A stretch of 64,000 bases of DNA from Microcoleus sp. bin38.metabat.b11b12b14.051 (GTDB lineage: Bacteria; Cyanobacteriota; Cyanobacteriia; Cyanobacteriales; Microcoleaceae): contig NZ_JAAFKD010000015.1 of the NCBI RefSeq assembly GCF_013299165.1, forward strand, positions 1 through 64,000, read 5' to 3'. The position numbers and the translations under genes were made by a program. The notes below the pieces were generated by a model, which was not told the origin of the DNA, made no database searches, and saw only the letters and a list, made by a program, of their open reading frames with translations. Of this stretch, positions 1 through 7,730 are shown in pieces; the first letter of the stretch is position 1, and every line of letters begins with the position of its first letter.

Positions 1-2050
1 CAGAGTAATTGTAAGTGCCGAAAGTTTCGTCACACACATAAGTTCCACCGCCAAAGATATCTGGGAAAGTGAATGCAGGCACTTCTATGTCGCAAACCTC
101 ATCCAAGATTTTCTTGTTGAAGTCCAGCACCCTGTCAATTTGACTTTGCAGTCCCAACAGTCCAACCCCGGAGTAATTGTAAGTGCCGAAAGTTTCGTCA
201 CACACATAAGTTCCACCACCAAAGATATCTGGGAAAGTGAATGCAGGCACTTCTATGTCGCAAACCTCATCCAAGATTTTCTTGTTGAAGTCCAGCACCC
301 TGTCAATTTGGTTTTGCAGTCCCAACAGTCCAACACCAGAGTAATTGTAAGTGCCGAAAGTTTCGTCACACACGTAAGTTCCGCCACCTTCTATCAGCGG
401 GAATTCTATGTCGCAAACTTTCTTGAGCATCATTTTGTTGATACCCAGAATTACATTTTGCTGCTCATACAATCCCTTCAGCCCTTCGCCAGCGTAGTTG
501 TAAGGGATGGTAGCGCCGTCACATTCAATGAATCCGTTATTCTTGAATTCCGGGAATCTGTCGTCATCCTCCTTTTTCTTTTTCTTGAGTTTGTCCTTGA
601 TATCTTTGCAGCATTTGTCAATATCTTCTTTCGTCTTTTCTGCTGTTTTGAGAAGCTTTTCTAGTTGCGTGTCTATGGAGGTCAAGTCTGCTGTTGCTGT
701 AGTGGTGATTGTTTGTGGCAGACTGATTGTTTGCGGAAGGACGGCGAGCACTTGTTGGCTCTGTGGTATTTGAGCGGTTGCAGCCAACCCTAGTGGTATT
801 TGAGCAGTGGCAGCTAATCCTATAGGAATTTGGGCGGTGGCGGCTAATCCCATAGGAATTTGGGCGGTGGCAGCCATGCCTTGAGGAATTTGAGCGCTAA
901 CAGCCATGCCTTGAGGAATTTGAGCGCTAACAGCCATGCCTTGAGGGATTGCGACGGCTGTTTTTAAGGACAATCCGCTCATAGCTTTTGCCAATCCTTC
1001 CACAGCCGCGCCTATTAAGGTTATCCCTAATAAGATAGGCCCTAACAGTTCTGCGACACCTTCTGTGGTGACTCGCGGAGTTTTTGCGGAGGTTTCTGTA
1101 CTGAGAGCCGTTATCTCTGCGATCGGAACTAACAATTCCACGACATTTTTCATGATCGGATCAACAATCCCATTTTTAAAGGTTTCTGGGATGGCTGCAA
1201 TCATTCCTGCAAGAGGTGTTACCAGTTTTGAAATTTCTTGTAGTAACGGCTTGAAATCTGGCTGTGATTCCTGGATTAGTAACTTCAATCCTTCAATATC
1301 TAGGTCTAGTTTTTTCAGGAAATTTACAATCGGAGTTAATAAGTTTACGCCACCTTCTGAGACCTGATCTAGTGATTTTGGTCTGGCTATCGCCGAGGTA
1401 TCTGCTGAGATTGGCGCAATATTTATGCGCCCTGCTGCTTTTCCTCCTGGAGTTAATGGGGCTCTGGGGCTAGGTTTCTCCGGCGATTTGATTTGTGGCA
1501 TTACGGGCGATCGCGGATTTCCCGAAGGAGATAACGGATCTGCCCTTCCGATGCCGCTACCAAAATCTATTTCTGGCGAGGACGAAGGCTGAAGAATGGG
1601 AGCCGGCTTGGTTCGACTTGCTGCCGTTGCCGGATTAAAATTTGCATTGTCTCTGGGGTCACTTATCCCTGTTGTGGGGGTCTGGAGGCTGACGCCCGCG
1701 ACCACTTTCGCTCCTATTGCTCCCAGTGCGCCGAGTCCTTGCCTGCCTAAATTTCCGAGAGCTTGTCCCGCGCCGTAAGCGATTCTGGCCGCGCCTGGAG
1801 CGGCTGGCTTCAATCCGGTTGGCGCGCTTGCTACGACTTGTGCGACTTTAGCCCCGACAGAGCCGGTGGCGGCCACTTTTGCTGCTGGGACGATCGGTGC
1901 CGCTGTTGCCGCTACCACACCGATGCCACCCGCTGTTTTTGTCGCGGTGGCAACACCGACGGCCGCCTTCGTTCCGAGCGCCGCCCCAGCAGCAACTTTT
2001 GCCTTGATGACGATCGGTATCAAAGGAATTGCAAGAGCGGGTGCTGGCAT
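1..2050 (-). CDS. Large repeat-rich structural protein, C-terminus outside window
   Basis: One open frame runs from an ATG at 2050-2048 to the left edge without a stop: at least 683 residues. Its start overlaps the stop of the upstream gene by one base (TAATG). The N-terminal ~130 residues are rich in Ala, Val, Gly and Ile, then comes a Pro/Ser-rich stretch. Around residues 370-430 lies a ten-residue motif repeated about six times (consensus AQIPxGxAAT). It is followed by a DKCC...KKKKKEDDD charged segment. The C-terminal part has a 56-residue repeat with fixed Cys (TYVCDETFGTYNYSG, then DEVCDIEVPAF), two full copies and flanking partial ones. No known domain is recognised. Size, repeats and position suggest a virion or tail component; that is inference. 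Confidence 0.7.
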   Translation of the reverse strand, partial: MPAPALAIPLIPIVIKAKVAAGAALGTKAAVGVATATKTAGGIGVVAATAAPIVPAAKVAATGSVGAKVAQVVASAPTGLKPAAPGAARIAYGAGQALGNLGRQGLGALGAIGAKVVAGVSLQTPTTGISDPRDNANFNPATAASRTKPAPILQPSSSPEIDFGSGIGRADPLSPSGNPRSPVMPQIKSPEKPSPRAPLTPGGKAAGRINIAPISADTSAIARPKSLDQVSEGGVNLLTPIVNFLKKLDLDIEGLKLLIQESQPDFKPLLQEISKLVTPLAGMIAAIPETFKNGIVDPIMKNVVELLVPIAEITALSTETSAKTPRVTTEGVAELLGPILLGITLIGAAVEGLAKAMSGLSLKTAVAIPQGMAVSAQIPQGMAVSAQIPQGMAATAQIPMGLAATAQIPIGLAATAQIPLGLAATAQIPQSQQVLAVLPQTISLPQTITTTATADLTSIDTQLEKLLKTAEKTKEDIDKCCKDIKDKLKKKKKEDDDRFPEFKNNGFIECDGATIPYNYAGEGLKGLYEQQNVILGINKMMLKKVCDIEFPLIEGGGTYVCDETFGTYNYSGVGLLGLQNQIDRVLDFNKKILDEVCDIEVPAFTFPDIFGGGTYVCDETFGTYNYSGVGLLGLQSQIDRVLDFNKKILDEVCDIEVPAFTFPDIFGGGTYVCDETFGTYNYS
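4..507 (-). repeat. 168-bp in-frame tandem repeat
   Basis: Near-identical units begin at about 4, 172 and 340, with a decayed fourth unit to about 507. The period of 168 bp equals 56 codons, so the repeat keeps the reading frame of the large leftward gene. The first two units differ at very few bases, which points to recent duplication or gene conversion. Confidence 0.85.
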
Positions 2051-2658
2051 TACTCCTGTCCTCCGAGGCCGTTCCACAGGTCGGTTCGGACTTGCCTGAT
2101 TTCCTTGATAACTGGATCGAGATCGAGGTCGATGTCGATCGCTCCAAGCTGCTGATTTATGTTTTTCAAAGCCTCAATAAATCTCTGGTCTATGTGATCT
2201 TTTATAATTTCTGACTGGCGGGCTTTTTCCGCCATGGTTCGTTCGATCATCGTCGCGATTACGTCGCACGGACAACACATTTCTTTTTTCCTTTTTGGTG
2301 GTGGAGAAGACGCGCCACTGAGAAACGGGGCGGATGGAGCGGCAGGTGTTGCACCGAAGCATCTACCTCTAGTTTCAGGATCGACCGTGAAATAATCGAA
2401 GTTAGGCCCGTTGCAAATAGAGTGTTCTGTACAGTGTTCGTGCCATGCTCCCAGTGTCGAAAAAATAGGGAATGTACTGTATATTTCATTCTCAAAACCT
2501 GATTCCCAAGAAATTGCGCTACCGACAACAACTTTAGTGATGCGACCGTTGACTATAGTGTTTGTAACAATACTTCGCCGACGGTAAGCAATAGGTTCGG
2601 TATCCCATTCACCCTCCCAGTTGTAATGAAGTGTCACGGAAATGTTGTCGCAGCTCAT
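2050..2658 (-). CDS. Hypothetical phage-element protein with CCPC motif
   Basis: This 202-residue protein is not recognised. Residues 1-100 look beta-rich, with several Trp and two Cys/His clusters (HEHCTEHSICNG). A Pro/Ser linker follows, then KKRKKEMCCPCD, and a C-terminal helical segment of about 70 residues with many Glu, Lys and Ile. The CCPC cluster could bind a metal, but nothing proves it. The stop overlaps the start of the next gene by one base, so translation of the two is probably coupled, and their products may act together. The Cys-rich character is shared with the downstream repeat protein, which carries CC and CDI motifs. Confidence 0.6.
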   Translation of the reverse strand: MSCDNISVTLHYNWEGEWDTEPIAYRRRSIVTNTIVNGRITKVVVGSAISWESGFENEIYSTFPIFSTLGAWHEHCTEHSICNGPNFDYFTVDPETRGRCFGATPAAPSAPFLSGASSPPPKRKKEMCCPCDVIATMIERTMAEKARQSEIIKDHIDQRFIEALKNINQQLGAIDIDLDLDPVIKEIRQVRTDLWNGLGGQE

Positions 2659-2669
2659 ATTTTATTTGT

Positions 2670-3008
2670 TTAATTCATTGCTGCATCAATCTGTGATGCG
2701 GTTACTTGCCCCGGAGGCAATGCTGCGGTTGTTGGGGGTGGCAATTGAGGAGCGGGTCTGGGTGTTCTCGTCTCGCTACCTCCCCATCCCTGTTGCTGGT
2801 ATTCCCGAAAGGCTCGAAAAGAATCATTCATTTTTTCAATCCCTTTAAATACCTTCCTCCTGCCTTGATCGATGACACTCGCCTCCGCTCCATAACCAAT
2901 CCCTCTATACGAATTGTTCGGCGTGACTATATTTTGAAGCGAAAGTACATTGGTTATCGATCGCGATCGCCTGATAGCTCCCTCGGGTGAAAATGTGTTT
3001 CGTTTCAT
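2670..3008 (-). CDS. Small hypothetical phage-element protein
   Basis: 112 residues, not recognised. The N-terminal half is basic and polar (MKRNTFSPEGAIRRSRS). The middle is helical (FKGIEKMNDSFRAFREYQQQ) and the C-terminal ~35 residues are a Pro/Thr/Ala-rich tail. It begins one base after the stop of the upstream leftward gene and ends 11 bases before the next one. This packing, rather than any domain, is the main argument that it is a real gene of the same transcription unit. A scaffold-like or connector-like role would fit a small basic protein with a disordered tail, but that is only a guess. Confidence 0.55.
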   Translation of the reverse strand: MKRNTFSPEGAIRRSRSITNVLSLQNIVTPNNSYRGIGYGAEASVIDQGRRKVFKGIEKMNDSFRAFREYQQQGWGGSETRTPRPAPQLPPPTTAALPPGQVTASQIDAAMN

Positions 3009-3009
3009 A

Positions 3010-3363
3010 CTAAATCCTATTGACGGTGCAAACTCTCACTTGCGCTGTTCCGCCGATAGAAACAGCCGTTACATTTCCTTTAATCTCGCCCCCATCTTCA
3101 ATTAGCAAGTATCGGTTGAGAAGTGGGTGCGCGGTATTTGAAGTTGTCGCCGCGAACCCATGCCTGATCCAAACTTCGGTATTCGGAGCAGATACTGATT
3201 GTATATAAATCTTGAGTATTCGGCGATTCTCGTTTGCACTGGCGAGAGTTGTTGCGCTAGCGCTAACAGTGATTGTTTGGCACGATTCCTCGCCAAGCGT
3301 TTCTATTGCTGTGTTTCCTATCGGCCCGTTGAGATTGTTCGAGCAATCTGAAATCCTACTCAT
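3010..3363 (-). CDS. Small beta-rich phage structural-type protein
   Basis: 117 residues. The central motif SASATTLASANENRRILKIY, followed by a segment ending in GGEIKGNVTAVSIGG, resembles small phage decoration or head-fibre proteins. In these an 'A-N-x-N-R' turn precedes a hydrophobic strand and the chain ends in a short beta-sandwich. The 6372-6707 product has the same layout (ALAANANRANYSLFNAG), so the element encodes two proteins of this type. Assignment rests on pattern similarity only. It sits in the leftward block, one base from the next gene and about 90 bases from the gene before it. Confidence 0.6.
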   Translation of the reverse strand: MSRISDCSNNLNGPIGNTAIETLGEESCQTITVSASATTLASANENRRILKIYIQSVSAPNTEVWIRHGFAATTSNTAHPLLNRYLLIEDGGEIKGNVTAVSIGGTAQVRVCTVNRI

Positions 3364-3455
3364 ATCGCCTCCTTCTTAGAGGTTTGAGTGTGTAATTAAA
3401 TGCGCGGATTTGCGATCTTTGCATAAACTCTAACGGCGCGTACATCCTGCGTAGT

Positions 3456-4022
3456 CTAGGTGACGTAATTGTAGACAACGTTGTTGTGGTCTTGCAAGAA
3501 GGATGACTTTTCCACAACAAATCCCGTGATTGAAATCCAGTCATTTTGTTGCGTCGCTCCTGTGTTGTTGGCTAGTAGTCCGTGTCCCCGGTCAACCATC
3601 TTCGCTATTATTTTCCATCCGAAGCTGACGCCGTAAAATTCTAGGTCGGTAAAGTATTCGTTTGCTCCTGTTAGAAATATTGGTTTGACATTAAATATGT
3701 CGATCAGTCCAACTTCAAAATCTTGATTAGTTGGACTTCTCAATAATATTTGCAGTCCTTTTTTGGGGTTGCTGCGAAATAGTTGCGCCTTTTGTTCGCG
3801 TCTCGCCGTTGTGTCCGCAGGGTCGTCGATCGGCACCCAAGTTTCCGTCAGTGAATCGATGTAGGCGGCACATCGAATCACTGCCATGTACCCTTGGTAG
3901 TTAATGGGCTCACTGAGTACAGATGCCGTACTCGGCGTGTACAGAACAGCCTCTTGGTTTGGCGTTGCAGCCGTCATTCTCGCCGCAACTTGCGCGATTC
4001 TGTCCGGCATATCGATAGCCAT
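3456..4022 (-). CDS. Hypothetical phage-element protein
   Basis: 188 residues with no recognised domain. It begins MAIDMPDRIAQVAARM and continues as a mixed alpha/beta protein with many Asn and aromatic residues (LIDIFNVKPIFLTGANEYF, DLEFYGVSFGWKIIAKMVD). It lacks a signal peptide and membrane segments. The start overlaps the stop of the upstream Gly-rich gene by one base (TAATG), a junction also seen at 2050 and 6707. That repeated junction style supports a single co-evolved operon. Length and composition suit a structural or tail-completion protein, but this cannot be shown from sequence alone. Confidence 0.6.
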   Translation of the reverse strand: MAIDMPDRIAQVAARMTAATPNQEAVLYTPSTASVLSEPINYQGYMAVIRCAAYIDSLTETWVPIDDPADTTARREQKAQLFRSNPKKGLQILLRSPTNQDFEVGLIDIFNVKPIFLTGANEYFTDLEFYGVSFGWKIIAKMVDRGHGLLANNTGATQQNDWISITGFVVEKSSFLQDHNNVVYNYVT

Positions 4023-4831
4023 TAATTCCTCTTGAATCTAGCTGAAGGTGTTCCCGTGGCAGGAGCTTGACTGGAAGTTCCTTGAGAAAAACTGGCTGCG
4101 GGACGCTCTGGAGCAACAGAGATTTGCGCCTCACCTGCTCTGGGTTGCCCGGAGCTAAATGCGTTTTGAGTGGCTTGTCCGGCTTGCCCTGCCAACTTCA
4201 AACCCGTTGTTAGCGCGCTTTGGGCGACCTGAGGGGCTTGTTTTATGGCTTGCTCCCCCGCTGTTCCTATTCGCCCCTGGATTTCTTTGAGCGTTTTGTT
4301 GTCCTTCCCGTATAGTAACTCAGCGCCTTTCCTCGCTGTGTTAACAAATGCGTTACCAGCTCCGGCTTTTAGATTGGTGAGGTCTTCGCTGACTTTCTCT
4401 TCAAAGGGTCTAATAAATATTTCTATCCCTTCTCGCTTTTTCTCTGCTAGTGCTGCGTCAGCAAGTTTTTGCGAATCTGCTAGAGAGTCCCCTGGTCTCC
4501 ATTCTTCATGGGTGCTTGGGTCTTGGATTTCGGGGATGTAGCCAGGTGGGTAGGGTTTCCCTGTCTCTGGGTTGATAATAATTGGCTGACCGGATTTGAC
4601 GGTTGCATAAACCGTGGTGTAGCCCATTCCGCCACCAAGGAGGTAAGTGTTTCCGCCACCACCAGATCCACCTTGGCCTCCAGGGACGCCACCAGCTCCA
4701 CCACCGTATCCACCTTGCGCTCCAGGAGCACCATTAAGCGAACTGAAGTCCCCCTTGCCTAATTGAGCTGCTTGTTGCGGGTTGTAGATTGGTGTTACCC
4801 GAGGCTGGTTCGTAAAAGCTCCTGCTGCCAT
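4022..4831 (-). CDS. Gly-rich hypothetical phage-element protein
   Basis: 269 residues. Residues 35-70 are strongly Gly-rich (GGYGGGAGGVPGGQGGSGGG) and precede a short conserved-looking segment (GQPIIINPETGKPYPPGY). Then come a long charged helical region (about 115-165) and a low-complexity Ala/Gln/Ser/Pro tail. This looks like an elongated or flexible structural protein. It is translationally coupled to the downstream gene through a one-base overlap. No enzymatic motif is visible. Collagen-type Gly-X-Y periodicity is not maintained, so it is not called collagen-like. Confidence 0.6.
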   Translation of the reverse strand: MAAGAFTNQPRVTPIYNPQQAAQLGKGDFSSLNGAPGAQGGYGGGAGGVPGGQGGSGGGGNTYLLGGGMGYTTVYATVKSGQPIIINPETGKPYPPGYIPEIQDPSTHEEWRPGDSLADSQKLADAALAEKKREGIEIFIRPFEEKVSEDLTNLKAGAGNAFVNTARKGAELLYGKDNKTLKEIQGRIGTAGEQAIKQAPQVAQSALTTGLKLAGQAGQATQNAFSSGQPRAGEAQISVAPERPAASFSQGTSSQAPATGTPSARFKRN

Positions 4832-4842
4832 TTTTTACTCTC

Positions 4843-5193
4843 CTATACTAAATTTGGATTGGGCATGGATTGTCCTTTCCTGACGAGTATCCGAACTTGA
4901 AAGATGTACTGCTCGAATGGACGGGCGATGCCGTCTGAGACGACCTCTACGAGGGAAACTTCTGGCCCAAAAATTGCTAGCTGGCTATCTTGGCTTGTAT
5001 CTTGGTTTTCCCAAATACGCAGGAATAGTGCTGTGAAGATTGATTCCGAGGTGTTAACTGCGATCGGAGCCAGCGGCGTGAAAGCGACAGGGTTTCTTGT
5101 GCTTATCAAATCCGCCTTTACAAAGGTTACGCCCGTAGCGGTTTGTGTTGCTCCATTCCCGAAAAACGCGGTCAGCGGTTTGTCTATTGCCAT
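4843..5193 (-). CDS. Hypothetical structural protein, paralogue 1
   Basis: 116 residues, beta-rich and unrecognised. It starts MAIDKPLTAFFGNGATQTAT and matches the upstream neighbour (5194-5535) along most of its length. Shared features are GATQTAT near residue 15, a K-[AS]-DL segment, ENQD or RNQDQSSDSQ[LF], and a C-terminus ending LPNPNL or MPNPNL. The two are therefore a tandem duplication. Spacing between them is zero bases: the upstream stop directly abuts this start. Small paired proteins of this size in a tail region could be fibre adaptors or minor virion proteins; that is inference. Confidence 0.6.
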   Translation of the reverse strand: MAIDKPLTAFFGNGATQTATGVTFVKADLISTRNPVAFTPLAPIAVNTSESIFTALFLRIWENQDTSQDSQLAIFGPEVSLVEVVSDGIARPFEQYIFQVRILVRKGQSMPNPNLV

Positions 5194-5535
5194 TTAGATT
5201 AAGTTGGGGTTTGGGAGCGTTGATATTGTGTCATCCTGGTATATCTCTATTTGGGAAATATACTTTCGCTGCCACTTGTTAAATCGGAATTCGAGACTTT
5301 GCTCGAATGATTGGATCACGAATTGTGAATCGGATGATTGGTCTTGATTCCTCAGCCATCTCAGCACGAGTGCTAGTGCTGATTGCTCGCTGCGATTCTC
5401 GGCTGCCGGGGTGAACTCGTAGCTCGGAGTGAGGCCTGTTGGCGCAACCAAATCACTTTTTAGGATGATGATTTGAGTGGCGGTTTGAGTGGCGCCTGCG
5501 CCGAAAAAATTGGTAAATAATGGTTCGCTAGGCAT
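5194..5535 (-). CDS. Hypothetical structural protein, paralogue 2
   Basis: 113 residues, paralogous to the following gene (4843-5193). The N-terminus MPSEPLFTNFFGAGATQTAT and the C-terminus ISTLPNPNLI align with it, while the middle has diverged. The protein is rich in Gln, Ser and Arg and has no membrane or signal segment. It lies between the tail-fibre-like gene (3-base gap) and its paralogue (no gap), so it is probably made together with both. The function is unknown. The adjacency to a fibre gene makes a fibre-attachment or chaperone role conceivable. Confidence 0.6.
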   Translation of the reverse strand: MPSEPLFTNFFGAGATQTATQIIILKSDLVAPTGLTPSYEFTPAAENRSEQSALALVLRWLRNQDQSSDSQFVIQSFEQSLEFRFNKWQRKYISQIEIYQDDTISTLPNPNLI

Positions 5536-5538
5536 CTA

Positions 5539-6366
5539 TCAAGCTCCATGCCAGACAATTACATTTATTGGTAGCCCTACTAACTGGGAAGCTGATACAG
5601 CGGGAATCCCAATAAAGGTGTTTACGATTCGAGGGGTGTTGGCGAACCAGCCACCACCCCCAACGAAAATGAATCGGGTTCCCGAAGTACCTAAAGTTTC
5701 CCTGACTTGAGCGAAAAGCCCGATTACTTTCTCGGGCGCAATAGACCCCAGCGAAATATTCGATTCCACGCCGATGGCCGCAACAACTCCGGTTAACAAG
5801 GTCGATCTGACAGCATGAAACTTAATTTCGTGAGCTCCTATCGCACTTGTCACCTCTGAATCTCTTGCCACACCAGCCGGAATATCGGCATCAACAAGAG
5901 CTACAGTGCTCTGCCTGTATCGCCCGTCCCCCTCAGTTTGTGTGAGGTAAGTAGGATGCGGATCGGCAGCAGCAACATGAGAGGCGATCGCACTTGTCAC
6001 CTCTGAATCTCTTGCGATAGCAGCCGGAATATCGGCATCAACAAGAGCTACAGTGCTCTGCCTGTATCGCCCGTCCCCCTCGGTTTGTGTGAGGTAAGTA
6101 GGATGCGGATCGGCAGCAGCAACATGAGAGGCGATCGCACTTGTCACCTCTGAATCTCTTGCGATAGCAGCCGGAATATCGGCATCAACGAGTGCTACGG
6201 CGCTTTGCCTGTATCGCCCGTCCCCCTCAGCTTGCGTGAGGTAAATGGGATGTGGGTCGGTGGCAGCGACGTGATTTGCGATCGCATTTGCCACTTCTGT
6301 ATCTCTCGCGATACTTGCCGGAATTTGTGGCTCTGTAATTCCATTCAGGTTGCTTAATGTTCCCAT
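5539..6366 (-). CDS. Tail-fibre-like protein with 49-residue repeats
   Basis: 275 residues. After a short N-terminus, a unit of about 49 residues is repeated more than three times. Each unit contains HVAAADPHPTYLTQ, EGDGRYRQS and VDADIPAAIARDSEV. The DPHP-x-YL motif followed by an E-GD-RY segment is common in phage tail fibres and in phage-like receptor-binding proteins, where it forms trimeric stalks. The C-terminal ~90 residues (ATGVESNISL-like and FIFVGGGGWF segments) differ and would be the tip. The DNA repeats (about 147 bp) are almost identical in the middle copies, so copy number may change by slippage. The family assignment is by motif recognition. Confidence 0.7.
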   Translation of the reverse strand: MGTLSNLNGITEPQIPASIARDTEVANAIANHVAATDPHPIYLTQAEGDGRYRQSAVALVDADIPAAIARDSEVTSAIASHVAAADPHPTYLTQTEGDGRYRQSTVALVDADIPAAIARDSEVTSAIASHVAAADPHPTYLTQTEGDGRYRQSTVALVDADIPAGVARDSEVTSAIGAHEIKFHAVRSTLLTGVVAAIGVESNISLGSIAPEKVIGLFAQVRETLGTSGTRFIFVGGGGWFANTPRIVNTFIGIPAVSASQLVGLPINVIVWHGA

Positions 6367-6371
6367 TTTTA

Positions 6372-6707
6372 CTAGCTAATAATGGATTCGGAAACCATCA
6401 CACTTGCCGTCCCCGCTGTGGTTATTAAGCTAATTGCACCCGTATATCGATAATTACTCGGCTCCGAATTCCAGTGAAATCCTGCCGGAATTGCTACCTC
6501 GTAAGCCGCTGAAGTGACCGTAGTCCCTTCTCGGAAAAGCACCGTTCCCGGCCCCGCATTGAAAAGCGAATAGTTCGCTCTGTTCGCATTCGCCGCCAAA
6601 GCTACCGATGCCGTTGTTGTAATCGCGGTTGCCGTAGTGGTTTTCGCTTGTCGAGCTTGCGGTGGCTGCTGTTGCTGCGTGGGATTGAGATTATAAATCG
6701 CGGCCAT
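6372..6707 (-). CDS. Small beta-rich phage structural-type protein
   Basis: 111 residues from ATG 6707, which overlaps the stop of the upstream HTH gene by one base. A longer in-frame start at 6764 would lie inside that gene and is less likely. After a Gln/Thr-rich N-terminus comes ALAANANRANYSLFNAGPG, then VLFREG and a C-terminal beta segment. The 'N-x-N-R ... N-x-G-x-x-x-[VL]' layout recurs in small proteins of phage structural operons. The 3010-3363 product shares it. A coat- or fibre-associated role is inferred; no catalytic motif is present. Confidence 0.6.
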   Translation of the reverse strand: MAAIYNLNPTQQQQPPQARQAKTTTATAITTTASVALAANANRANYSLFNAGPGTVLFREGTTVTSAAYEVAIPAGFHWNSEPSNYRYTGAISLITTAGTASVMVSESIIS

Positions 6708-6931
6708 TAATCCTCCGGCTGTGAATCTATGATGAATATTTTCTTCCTGAAAGTTACGGCGCAAAGCACTCTTTTTCTAAGGAAACGCAGTACCTGGGAT
6801 TTGCTTAGAAAATACTTGGCGCAGTAATCTTTGAGTGGTATGCAAGGAGGCGGATCAACTTGTGTCCCCGCCGAACCGTATCGCGTAGCTGGGTAATACG
6901 TGCGGTTGTTTTTCCCGTCCCTTCTTTTCAC
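6707..6931 (-). CDS. Small helix-turn-helix (excisionase-like) protein
   Basis: 74 residues. The segment PLKDYCAKYFLSKSQVLRFL reads as a winged-helix or MerR/excisionase-type HTH: a hydrophobic helix, a short turn, then a recognition helix with Ser-Lys-Ser-Gln. It is followed by RKRVLCAVTFRKKIFIID, the usual basic strand of such domains. It is the first gene of the leftward block and overlaps the next start by one base. It could direct excision or control the operon promoter just upstream. Assignment is moderate because the domain is short and no integrase lies directly beside it. Confidence 0.55.
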   Translation of the reverse strand: MKRRDGKNNRTYYPATRYGSAGTQVDPPPCIPLKDYCAKYFLSKSQVLRFLRKRVLCAVTFRKKIFIIDSQPED

Positions 6932-6961
6932 CTACATACGGTCGTTACATTCATTAATAAT

Positions 6962-6987
6962 AAAAAAAAAGCCCGCTATGTGCGGAC
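6962..6987 (-). terminator. Rho-independent terminator of the RHH gene
   Basis: On the minus strand a 6-bp stem (GTCCGC / GCGGGC, one G-U pair) with a 5-base loop is followed by nine T. It lies 44 bases after the stop of the ribbon-helix-helix gene and just upstream of the leftward structural block, so it separates the two units. Confidence 0.8.
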
Positions 6988-7030
6988 TTGCAACAACTGT
7001 TTATACAGTTAAAAATATTTCTTTATTTCT

Positions 7031-7204
7031 TTATTTCTTTGTTTCTTCATTGGTTGGCTGGTTACAGTGCTGCTGCAAGTATGCCTCTATGCAGTCCTGC
7101 ACGATTTCCCACATTTTTCTTTTCCTTTGGACGCTGGCTATTTTTAGCTGGTTGTGAACGTCCGCACTAATCGCGACAGTCATTTGAATTTTACCTGTGT
7201 TCAT
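7031..7204 (-). CDS. Ribbon-helix-helix DNA-binding regulator
   Basis: 57 residues, ATG at 7204-7202, stop TAA at 7033-7031. The sequence IQMTVAISADVHNQLKIAS is a typical RHH start: an alternating beta strand, then the first helix. It is followed by a basic turn (VQRKRKM) and a second helix (WEIVQDCIEAYLQQH). Such proteins bind operators as dimers and act as repressors of plasmids, phages and TA modules. It lies alone between the divergent structural blocks and has its own terminator, so it is a good candidate for the element's regulator. It is too short for most gene callers to report by default, but the fold pattern and context support it. Confidence 0.75.
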   Translation of the reverse strand: MNTGKIQMTVAISADVHNQLKIASVQRKRKMWEIVQDCIEAYLQQHCNQPTNEETKK

Positions 7205-7391
7205 TTTGCTGTATTTATTTATTTCTTTATTGCTTTCTTTATTTTATGCACTTACCTCGCCTGTTGCAAGGGTCTGCGAAGTGTCGTCGCTTTGCTTTTA
7301 CCTTTAAACCCGACGAGCAATTTTCGCTCCAAAAAACGGACGTAGACACGACTTTTAGTTAGGCTTTAAGGGTCAACAAACAACCTCAATC
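7205..7391. promoter_or_regulatory. Divergent control region of the phage-like element
   Basis: An AT-rich gap separates the leftward RHH gene from the rightward block. It must hold the promoter of 7392-11218 and of the RHH gene. No confident -10/-35 pair or clear inverted operator could be picked by eye. Confidence 0.4.
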
Positions 7392-7727
7392 ATGCAAGTC
7401 TCACCAAGCGAAATCTTCGCAGGCTATACATTCGATATCACTACAAACGAAATTCGCATCCCTCTCGCTGCTCTCCCCGGTCTCACCGCAGCCGAAGCAA
7501 ATGCCGCCACAGGGAACGGGATGGAGTTAATTCGGCAAATTGTCGATCGCACCCACAGCCAACTAGCATCGCTAGCCCCAACGGCGAGACCGACGAAGGC
7601 TACCGTGGCGAAACCCAATCCGTCGATCGCCTCTGGAGTAAATGTCGCCCCCGGCACCTTGCGACAAACCTACAATCTGGCTTTTGACTTGCAGCCAACA
7701 GCACTTGAACTAGCAAGCGAGGTCTAA
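7392..7727 (+). CDS. Hypothetical protein, first gene of rightward block
   Basis: 111 residues, not recognised. It begins MQVSPSEIFAGYTFD and contains an alternating polar/hydrophobic segment (IRIPLAALPGLTAAEANA), a short helix with Arg-Thr-His, and a disordered middle. It starts about 190 bases after the RHH gene and ends 3 bases before the next gene. Small leading genes of phage modules often encode scaffold or assembly chaperones, which is one possibility. No motif decides it. Confidence 0.5.
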   Translation: MQVSPSEIFAGYTFDITTNEIRIPLAALPGLTAAEANAATGNGMELIRQIVDRTHSQLASLAPTARPTKATVAKPNPSIASGVNVAPGTLRQTYNLAFDLQPTALELASEV

Positions 7728-7730
7728 AAT

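Noticed and set aside
140-664. Rightward open frame through the 168-bp repeats
   Set aside because: It is the complement of the leftward repeat protein; periodic DNA keeps it open. The leftward frame is longer and continuous with a proper start.
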